A stretch of 64,000 nucleotides of DNA from positions 1-64,000 of the forward strand of contig CAWUHX010000127.1 of assembly GCA_963922205.1 (NCBI GenBank). The letters are read 5' to 3'. The notes beneath the pieces are model-generated. The model was not told where the DNA came from. It did not search any database and saw only the letters and a list, made by a program, of their open reading frames with translations. This document shows positions 1 to 8,837 of this stretch, piece after piece. This DNA comes from Romanomermis culicivorax (lineage: Eukaryota; Nematoda; Enoplea; Mermithida; Mermithidae). Both the position numbers and the translations under genes were made by a program. The number at the start of each line of letters is the position of its first letter. The stretch's first letter is position 1.

Positions 1-565
1 GACATAGTCATGGAACCAATCAAAATTGGGCAGTCTTTTGGACCGCCCATTCCAGTGCACGGGTGCCATACTGTGCGGTTACTATAAATTGTCAGGTGTG
101 AGCATGCACAGCTCGTGTTTTGCATATATTTGGGCTTTTGCATAATTTTGTGTGGATTATCCAAAAGGGCCCTGCTGTTTGCACAGGCCCATTGTTAGAT
201 ATTTTTGTAATTATTATGTATGTGTAGATTTTTGGTGTTTCTCAGAATGACGGTTAAACAATAGAAAAAGAGTTAACGGAAGTAATTAATTGCAGCGGAA
301 GAAAACCTATTTGTACAGAAATGAAAAACATATTTTTTTACATTAGTCGGAAAAATGAGATTTTACCAAATTTCACTCTTCATTACAACCCGCATTGTCT
401 CTCCCAGTACACATCGGCCACTTTTATTGAGTCATTGAGTTGGTTTCATCAAACACTCATAACACAAAATATATCGAGAAAGATAGCTGCAGAGCTGAGC
501 ATTAGCTTAACTCGGTGCCTTACAACATTGGCGGTGTTAATTTGTTAAACACTGTAAGACATTCT
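1..565. other. unassigned sequence, no supported gene
   Basis: AT-rich sequence with no recognisable coding homology. A 75-codon open frame at 321-548 has no motif, no splice context and an unremarkable composition, so I do not call it a gene. Confidence 0.5.
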
Positions 566-813
566 TATAGTCTGTTTTTTAGAAATGCTTCTGAATAATG
601 AAAGCGGAGAGTAAGTAGTTTTTTAGATTTTCATGATTTTCTGATAAACAATACATCGTATGGGACTGAAAATTTGTGAGCATACTAACCACACCTTTAA
701 AAATTTTTCGAGTGAAAAATTTCATGGTAAGATTTCTACGTAAAGGTTTTAGACGACAGCATTGATTTGTGTCACTTTTCTATTTGGAAGCATTTTATAA
801 AAAACAGACTATA
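566..813 (+). repeat. TA-flanked MITE (Tc1/mariner-like size and ends), copy 1
   Basis: About 245 bp bounded by imperfect inverted ends that begin TAGTCTGTTTTTTA and finish with the complement of the same motif, each flanked by TA. Both ends carry an AAATGCTTC-type block. Copies with the same ends occur at 29,000-29,215 and 29,392-29,640. There is no coding capacity. The TA flanks suggest mobilisation by a Tc1/mariner-type transposase, which is inference. Confidence 0.75.
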
Positions 814-817
814 AATA

Positions 818-938
818 TTTTAGGATTTTTTGATAAAAAATATGTCACGTCGGACTGAAAAAAGTAGCACATTCAGCTAACATTTAACAATTTTTCAAGA
901 AAAAGTTTTGCAATCGATCAAGGCACTAAACAATTTCC
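818..938 (+). repeat. partial MITE-like copy truncated at the Element A insertion
   Basis: The sequence resembles the interior of the adjacent MITE (a GATTTTTTGATAAA-type segment, then a GACTGAAAA segment and a run of the type ATTTTTCAAGAAAAA). It ends at the start of the Element A LTR at 939. I did not find an obvious continuation after the 3' LTR at 15,605. Confidence 0.45.
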
Positions 939-1556
939 TGTTGGGCACCCTGTTGATGTCAATTCGCGTGGGGAAATCGACATGCAAATCGACAAAATGG
1001 ACGACCAGCGGCACAGACATTTGCATAGAAATGGAGCACCAAAGAAAGACCAAAAAGATATAGTGAAATCATTCATTCACTATTATCGTTTCTTTTTATA
1101 ATATTTTTCGTATATTACTGCTGGCGTCCATTAAACTATTTCCCAGCATATCGACTTTATTTGCATATTGCGAACTGTGGTGTAGCCACATTCTTTTTAA
1201 TATTTCGTCAGAATTATTGTTTAATACATTCATTTTCTATTTAGATTATTTGTATCGGCAGAGGCAGAGGGCCAGAGGCCCAGGCGCCAGCTTACACCAG
1301 GTAAGCTTTGGGAAACCCCTTACGGGTTATACCCAAGTAAGTTTATCCCTGAGGGGATTCCTTGTCTCAGCTAGGAGACTGCGGAGCTCCTTGGTGAGGC
1401 CCTGCTTTTTAGAGTTAAGTTCATCTTTGTTGTTGTAGGTCTGGGGAACCGGACTGTTGCACTATCATGGAGGATTAGCCAAGGGATCAGTTCTAACAGG
1501 TCAGTTCAGACCAGATATATCTTTTCTTATGCCTCTTAGGAAAGACCTGCACAACA
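939..1556 (+). repeat. Element A 5' LTR (618 bp, internally deleted)
   Basis: Aligns end to end with the 3' LTR at 14252-15604 except for one missing block of about 737 bp. The junction is at about 1128, at a CGTC present on both sides of the block in the 3' copy. Termini TGTTG...CAACA form a short inverted repeat. The two LTRs also differ by scattered substitutions. Confidence 0.92.
1301..1438 (+). other. intron-like segment inside the Element A LTR
   Basis: CAG/GTAAGC at 1301 and a pyrimidine-rich TTTGTTGTTGTAG acceptor ending at 1438 delimit 138 nt of good intron form. A second donor-like GTAAGT lies at 1337. The 3' LTR has the same signals at 15349-15486. The donor may also splice to downstream acceptors to make subgenomic RNA. 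This is inference from consensus only. Confidence 0.5.
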
Positions 1557-1558
1557 AG

Positions 1559-1576
1559 TGGTGGCTTTTAATTCCT
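1559..1576 (+). promoter_or_regulatory. candidate tRNA primer-binding site of Element A
   Basis: Two bases after the LTR end the sequence reads TGGTGGCTT, beginning with TGG as expected for pairing to a tRNA CCA end. The same AGTGGTGGCTT follows the LTR end of Element D (minus strand near 53,427), which supports the position. I cannot name the tRNA. Confidence 0.55.
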
Positions 1577-1652
1577 TACCACGGAACTTCGTAGTCAGAC
1601 TAGGAGAAAAGAAAATCCTCCAGGTTTCTATCGAAAGTTAGCAGGTTCTAAA

Positions 1653-4257
1653 ATGCCTAATGAAAGGATACCGAGAGGTAATACTTTACACAGATCACCA
1701 CCCAGAGTGGCCAGTGCTGGGAATCTTGTCAATTTGGGAGACAGAGATCAGCAACGGCATGCTGCTCCGGACCCAGTGATCCCAGATCAAACTCCCCCGA
1801 GGGTTCAACCATTGCAGCAAAATGCAATGCATTTTACGCCTCAAGATGCAGGCGTACCCATTGACCGCCCACCAGCGATTGCCATCGATCTGCAAGAGGC
1901 AGGCCCGGCGAATCCGAACCCAGACGCCGATGGACCGCCGTAGCGAAATTTCAAAAGGTCACCGCCACCAAAGGTCGAATTAGCAGGACCGAAAAGGGAC
2001 ATCATTATGCCCGAAATCGACCAACGATTAGAGAAGATACCCCAGGAGCAGGAGCGATTCCAACTGCAGGAAAAAGCTCCAGAAATGTCCAATCAAGAGT
2101 TGGCGACGCAGCTACGCGAATTTAAAGGGACCATCAAAGCTTTGTTCGACATAATCGCAAATGCCGCCACCGAGGACAATAAAAGGGAAGCCGACAGGCG
2201 CCGACAGGAGCCGAATAGACAGGTTAGACCATGTGTTAGGGGTGCAGAAAGAGACAACCGTCTCAATGCTGAAATGAATGCAGGCGCAAGGCCTAGCAAT
2301 AGGCCTGAATTTGATGAAGGGCAAAGGCTTAGCTTTGAGGCCAAAAGTTGGAGAGGTCCAGCTAGAGATCTTTGATTCGAAGGAGCTGAGCAATTGGCAG
2401 ACTTCAGGAATCAAAATCAGATAGCTTCGCAGCATCCAACTTTAACAAGAGTGGTCTATGATGGTAGAGGAAACATAGTTGATCCAAATACCCTTAGACC
2501 AGATCAATTGGCATGTTTCCCATATAGGGACTACAGGTTTGACAGAGACAATATCCCATCAAATCAAGGAGGTGTACCACCTCAACGAGACCCAAATCGA
2601 ATTATGCTGCAATCCCTCAACTTAACAGCAGCTTATGATCAGAGCAAGGTGCCATCAAATAATTTGGCACAAGAGATTGTAGTTAGGAATATCGTTAAAG
2701 GTGTGTTACCCAAACTTTTAGATGAGGGCATGGTAAATCAGCAAGTGCTTAGCTTCTTAACAGCACTTGAAGGGGAGATCCGTAGGGATACACCCGAATC
2801 AGCTAAGTATGAAGTACTGCTGAGGCTTTCTAAAGGTAGACCGAAGGCTGTTGCAGGAGACAACATGACCTATAGGGAGGCCAGGAGAGCCATCATAAAT
2901 GTCTTTGCACCTGAGTTTAACCTGGAAATGTTAACCAGGGAATTTTTGAGATCCAACAAAGACCCAATGAACAGGCCGTAGAGTTTTTGAAAAGGGTCAG
3001 CATATTAGTGGAACTAGTAAAGGGTGATTTGGACTATCAGTCTAAACAGAGACTGATCATTGATACCTTTATATATAAGAGTGACCCCACGTTCCAGTCT
3101 GAACTTAAGAATTCAAAGCATACCTTTAGAACTTGGTATGATCTAGCAGTTGAAGTTCATGACATTGAACGAAGATATAGGAATGCCTTTCAAAGATATG
3201 GACCTAAGGGTACACAGCAGGATCCTATTGTTATTAATGAAATAGGTATGCCTAGTGGGCATGATCCTGAAATTGCCGTAGTTGCTAGGAATCAGTCAGA
3301 AGGATATCAACAAGGCGAGAGACAAAGGTTTCGGCAACCATATCAAACTGTAGGTAATCAGGTACAGGCCCAAACCCAAAGGTCAAGGAGTGATTCTCCT
3401 GAAATAGAAGAGATTCCAGTTCGGGAAGCCCCTAGGGCTCAGACCGAAAAAGGTAAGAAAGAATCCCTTCTATTCAAGATTTCTAAAGAGATGGTACAAC
3501 TGGTCGAAAGGTTCGATCAGCTCCAGCAGAAGGTTGATAGTAGGCAAATGGAAAATCGGTCTGATGTGGCTATACCTAGTACCAGTCAGGGAGGTCAAGT
3601 TTCCCGAGATCCGACAAAGCCATGGTGTGAGTTCCATAAGAACATAACACATAATACTGCAGACTGCAGGACATTGAGAGTGTTGTCCGAGCGCAGGAGC
3701 AGAGGCAGAGCCAGCTTCCCTACCTTCAACAGGGGAGGCTTCAACACTTTTACTAGAGGTAACTATAGAGGTAGAGGAGGTTACCCAAATGCCAACTTTA
3801 ATAGTAGAGGTAGAGGTGCGTATAATATAGGCTATTCAGGTTATCAGGATAGCCATGAGAGTTATCAACAGAATTCCGATTACAATGAATTTCTGGAATT
3901 CAAGAAGCAAAAGGAGCTGCAGAAGCAGTTCCAACAGATGCAGCAATACCAACAGCAGGCTGCAATACAGCAACCTCAGCCACCTCAGGCTATTATGGGT
4001 CCAACTCAGACTCTTCAACAGGGTCAATTCACAAATCAGCCACCCCAAAAGGATTATTCAAGTGTAATGGTTGCAAGACAATCACAAATGAGTCCTTCAG
4101 GTGAAGTAAATCAGAGAGTGAACTGCCCAAATGTTGTGTTAGGTAGCATCGTTCTAATGAACGCAATTGCGCCACAACCTGTAGTACCATCAGTACAAGT
4201 AGTAAGGAGAGGCACACCAGCTAGTCCTCAGGAACAACATTTGCTGGATACGTACCC
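1653..4257 (+). pseudogene. gag: Element A gag (broken)
   Basis: Starts at ATG 1653. One frame runs 1653-2981 with in-frame stops at 1941 and 2373. Coding continues from 2987 in another frame, so one small indel lies close to 2966-2985. The part around 2600-3200 is the helical capsid region of LTR-element Gag: the WYDLA and IERRYRN stretches match the minus-strand gag of Element D (WYDLS, IELKYRN). A nucleocapsid-type knuckle of form C-X2-H-X4-H-X4-C lies at 3623-3667, followed by an RGG/RGR-rich basic segment (3685-3860) and a Q-rich tail. Gag would form the particle and bind RNA. The stops make this copy defective unless suppressed. Confidence 0.85.
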
Positions 4258-4561
4258 CAGAACAGCCCCATTCCATATTGAGGTTGTTATAGGAGGTCGT
4301 AAGACACTGGCTTTAATTGACACAGGAGCTCAGTGCACTGTCATGTCAGCTAAGTTTCTGAAAGAAACTTTGGGCCCCGATTACACTGAATATCCATGGA
4401 TATTAAATGTTACTGTAGCCAATGGTAAGACAGTCCAAGCCCATGGGTATATCCAATTTAGGATAGATACATTGTGTGGACAGTTCCCCGTTAAAGCAAT
4501 TGTTATACCTGAAGCAGGTGAAAATGTAATTGTAGGGACAGACTTTTTGGCTCATCCTTAG
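4258..4561 (+). pseudogene. pro: Element A retropepsin (protease), closed by an in-frame stop
   Basis: In frame with the second gag segment. The catalytic motif LIDTGAQC (Asp codon at 4319) and the C-terminal hydrophobic-glycine motif IVGTDFLAHP are typical of Ty3/Gypsy aspartic proteases that cleave Gag-Pol as a homodimer. A TAG at 4559-4561 separates the domain from RT, and the same frame continues immediately afterwards. In Element C the equivalent point reads through from FLAHE into the pol region, so the stop is most simply a nonsense mutation. Confidence 0.85.
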
Positions 4562-6610
4562 GTAGGAGCCATAATAGATTTCAGAAACAGGATGATGACG
4601 CTCAACAACCGTCAACAGCAGATATACGTGACGCCGGACCAGCCCCAATCCAATTGCGGAGAGGTCATGACCATGAGCACCATGGAATCCACGGCGAGCG
4701 CCGCCGACCAATATCAGCCAAAGATTTGTCTGCTAAAGGTTTCAGTGCCAGTGGTGAGTGTGAATCCAATCTACTTACCAAGTGGTACTGATATACTTCT
4801 GAGAGCAAAACTTTGGGATAAGGTGGGCGAAAATCGCCTTAATGGAATCATCATAGAGTCTGAAGAAAATGAGGAAAGGTTCCACATAGACAGTACCATA
4901 GTAGATGGTACAAGAGATGATTTTGTAGTTATGGTATCCAACAACACAGGATCAGGATATCATTTGAAAAGGAATCAAATAATTGGCCATACTAATTCAG
5001 TGTTGTGTGATACTGATAACCAAGATCAACTTAAGGGGAAGATAGTTGAGGATTTGGAGAAGCTACAATCTTGTGCAGTTCAAGCTAGACCTGAAGCTCC
5101 TCAATCGGATGAGAAAGCATTCAAGGAAGCTTTGTACAATATGCTGGCTAAATCCAACATACCATCAGAGCAATTGGAACAAGCTTTACAATGTCTCGCA
5201 AAATATAGAGACTTGTTCAGCCTGCCCAATGATCCTCCAACTACTACATCCTATTTGACCTGTAAAATCAATACAGGCGATGCAGCCCCTGTAGCAAAAA
5301 GGTACCACAGGACTGCTATTAATTTACGGCCACATGTTCGTGAGCATGTCCAAGATATGCTCAAAAAGGGTGTAATTGAGCCATCAAAGTCGCCTTGGGC
5401 AGCTCCGTTATTCCTTGCAGGTAAAAAGGATGGTACCAAGCGACCAGTAGTGGACTTTAGGGGTATAAATGATGTTACCAAGGATGATAAGTATCCCATT
5501 CCTAGAATGGATGACTATCTAGACTGCTTAGGTAAAGCCAAGTTTTATACCACCTTAGATCTCAAATCAGGGTATTGGCAAGTGCCAATGGATGAAGAAA
5601 GTAAAGAAAAAACTGCTTTTATATTCCAAGAAGGGCTTTATCAATTTAAAGTCATGCCCTTTGGCCTAAAGAATGCACCAGCCGAATTCCAGCGTATGAT
5701 GGAAAGAGTTTTGCATCCATATGTGTGGAAAATCTTTCTAGTTTATATAGACGATATTATTGTGTTTTCAAATACGTTTGAGGAACACCTAGTTAATCTA
5801 GAGCTAGTCCTGCAAGCTCTAAGAAAGGCTCATTTGACCTTGAAGCCGGAGAAGTGTGAATTCCTGCCTGAGAGAGTTCATTTTTTAGGACATATCTTAA
5901 ATTCAGATAGAGTTTCCCCAGATCCGAAAAAGGTCAAAGCTATTAATGATTTCCCATTCCCAGAGTCTAAACGTAAACTGCAAAGGTTTTTAGGTATGTT
6001 GCAGTGGTGTAAGAAGTTCATACCGGGTTTGGCTAAACACGCCGAACCATTGTATAAATTAACCGGGAAGAACTGTGTTTGGGAAATTACGGAGGTTCAC
6101 CATCAGGCTTTTAGGAGCCTGAAAGAAGCACTATTGTCAGTGCCATTTCTAAGGTATCCGGTTTTGGACGGGTCTGCGGACTTTGTCCTTCAGACAGATG
6201 CCAGCGGAACAGCACTAGGAGCAGTCCTTTACCAGGAGACCAAGTCCGACCACTGGGTAATTGCCTATAACAGCAGAATTTTAAAAGCGGATGAGAAAAA
6301 GTGGTCAGCCACGGAAAGGGAGTGCTTGGCAATAGTGTATGGCTTAAAGTTATACAAGCACTACCTAGTAGGTCATAGAGTGATCATAAGAACTGATCAC
6401 AAACCTTTGTTGTCTATGAAGGTCAATGCCATGACCAATGGAAAGTTGAAGAGATGGTACTCATTCATCTCTCAGTTCAACCATAAACTAGAGTATGTGC
6501 CTGGAAAACAGAATGCCATGGCAGACTTTTTGTCCAGGATGGATGAACCAGATGATCAAGCGGAAAAGATACTGCCAAAATGGGAAAGTATGTTCTCAGA
6601 GGATAAATAA
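4562..6610 (+). pseudogene. pol: Element A reverse transcriptase and RNase H
   Basis: Same frame as the protease, open for about 680 codons with no frameshift. RT motifs in order: RPVVDFRGIND, TLDLKSGYWQ, FGLKNAPAEFQ, then the catalytic YIDD at 5744-5755, then KCEFLPERVHFLGH. RNase H follows from about 6160: LQTDAS, the ATERE acidic motif, RTDHKPLL and ADFLSR, with the usual acidic residues in place. The enzyme copies element RNA to DNA using a tRNA primer. The frame closes at TAA 6608-6610, just after RNase H. All visible catalytic residues are intact; only the flanking stops mark this as a broken polyprotein. Confidence 0.92.
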
Positions 6611-7168
6611 GAGTCTGGAAATCTGAAAGATCTTGAGGCACAGCTAATTGAGAAAAAGCATCTCAATTTGGTAAAGAGATTCAGAATTCTGACAGATCGG
6701 AATCCTGAAGACGGTACTCCATTATCTCTGGAGCCTAAAGGTAAGAAAAATCAGAGGACTGATATGAGTCCGAGATTCACCCAGATATATCCAGAAGATT
6801 CTGAGGGTGATCCAGAATCAAACTCGCCTGCAGACTTGGTGAATGCCGTAACTACAAGGAGCATGGCGAAAGAAGCGGAGAAGAGTGATCAGGCTCAGAT
6901 CCAGCCTGATGGCAATCAGGGTAATGAAAAGGTAAGTAGGGGAAACCAGGAAAAAAGTAAGGAAAAAAGAGTTACCTGGTTATACCCTGAAAAAGAACAG
7001 GAGTTTACTTTGGCAGATCCCAATAAAAATGAGTTGCCAAAAGGGCTAATTAGAGATGATCTCATGGCCCTCTTGCAGAGAAAAGATGAGGTATTACGAC
7101 CATACTTTGATAGATTGGGTCCAAATGGGACAAACAAGTATCACAGTGGATTTTATATCCAGAATTAA
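6611..7168 (+). pseudogene. Element A pol linker between RNase H and integrase
   Basis: The same reading frame continues after the TAA at 6608 and runs to a second TAA at 7166-7168. It encodes a hydrophilic, highly charged stretch rich in K, E, N and Q with no catalytic motif, then moves into the integrase N-terminus. Such linkers occur in Gypsy-type Pol but are usually shorter. Confidence 0.6.
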
Positions 7169-8437
7169 GTGTTATACCGCGAAGCCGGACAGGGATCGGA
7201 TGATCAGGTGGTCGTCCCATCCTGCCTTAGGGACAATACTTTGCACCAGTACCAGGGTGCCGTAATGATGACTCATCAGGGGTTCAAAAAGACCCTTGCT
7301 ATGATCAAAAAACGGTTCTGGTGGCCTGGAATTGAAAAGGATGTCAGGCACTGGATAAAATTTTGTCCAGTATGTCAAATGGCTAATCAGGGAAACACAG
7401 AAATTCCGCCACTGATACCAATTATTCCACAAGGTCCTTTTGACATAGTATCAGTGGATATCGTGGGTATTTCTCCACTTAGTGAGAAGAGACCGTATGT
7501 CATAGTCTTTCAGGACTATTTTACAAAGTGGGTTGAAGCTGAACTGATCCCAGATCAGTCAGCTAGCACCGTTGTAGATACTTTTCTACAAGCTATTGTA
7601 TTTAGGCATGGGATTCCACAGAGATTACTCAGTGATAGAGGAGGTTGTTTTACCTCAGATCTGATGAAAGAGATCTGCAAGTTATTAGAGTGTCAAAAAA
7701 TTTATACAACAGCCTACCATCCACAAGGTAATGGTATGGTAGAAAGGTTCAATCAGACACTCATCAAACAGCTTAGAAAGGTGGCTATAGAGGAAAAAGA
7801 TAATTGGCCAAGATACTTGAGAGCCGTGGTGTTTGCTTACAATGCCACACCACATGCAGCCACGGGGCAATCCCCATTTTCATTGCTTAGAGGTCACGAG
7901 GCAACCTTCGGGTTAAACTTATCGAAAGCATATGATATTGTAATGCCAGACAGTAATGCAGAGGCATACAAATTTGTGTTGACCAATCATTTAGTCAACC
8001 TTTACCAGGATATTGCCAAAAATATCCAGAGTGCTGCTGAAAAATCAAAGAAATACTTTGATAAAAAGTCAAAACAAAATGGGTTCAAGAAAAATGATTG
8101 GGTTCTACTCAAAGTGGACAAGCAGAAAAAATTAGGACTACCATGGTCCGGTCCGTTCATAGCTACAGACATTTCGCGAGAAGCGGAGAACGTTGTCACC
8201 ATTGTGCATTGGGACAACCCGCTAAATCGCCAAATTGTTTCAATCAGCAGGTTGAAACATTTTCGTTACGAGACGACTAGGGTCTTGCCACGAATAGCAC
8301 GAGCCAATCAGGACGCGCCACGTGACGAAAATACATCAATTTCCAATATGGCACAAACAGTTACGACTGGAGCGCCAAACCAAATGAAATCATTTGGAAA
8401 TTCGCTCAAGGCGAATCTATGCGCCATCTCGCGCTGA
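7169..8437 (+). pseudogene. int: Element A integrase
   Basis: Continues the pol frame with no ATG at the start. The N-terminal zinc-binding part includes HQYQGAVMMTHQG and ends CPVCQ (HHCC type), with FWWPGIEKDV between. The catalytic core shows VDIVGI, LSDRGGCFTSDLM and HPQGNGMVERFNQ, giving an intact D, D, E triad. The C-terminal part contains LPWSGPF, like the GPY/F module. It would insert the cDNA into the host genome. The domain ends at TGA 8435-8437 with no break inside it. Confidence 0.9.
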
Positions 8438-8837
8438 TCTCCCGCATGTAGGTACTAAATTTTAATTAAATATGTATTAGTTTGTAATATTTATCGCGTT
8501 TATGTAGTGTTCATATTTATTTTGTAAATTTTTTCATATTTATCTCAGACTTTGGGAAAAATTCCTCGGAATTTTAGACCAAAGTGTCAACCCAAAATAT
8601 TTCTGCCATTTTTCTAAAAAATTAAATTTTCAAATTTTTCATTTTTTCTAAAATCAAATAATAGCTGTCCAGCTTATCTGAATTCTAAACTTCCATCGGA
8701 AGGAAGAAGTAAAACATTCCCCGAACCACGATAAAAAGGAAATTAGCAGAACTGCTAGATTAAACTTTTTCAGCATTCAAAAATTTTTAAATTTTATAAA
8801 TTTATCAATCGAAAGAAAAATTTCGAAACGAAAAGAG
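8438..8837. other. non-coding spacer between integrase and accessory gene
   Basis: Very AT-rich, full of A and T runs. I see no open frame of note and no clear promoter. It may hold the branch point and acceptor for a spliced accessory transcript, but I cannot place them. Confidence 0.4.

Noticed and set aside
321..548. 75-codon frame near the window start
   Set aside because: No domain, no splice signals and typical of chance frames in AT-rich DNA.
4559..4561. Programmed stop readthrough between protease and RT in Element A
   Set aside because: Two more stops follow in the same frame, the gag is also broken and Element C has no stop at the equivalent place, so simple decay is more likely.
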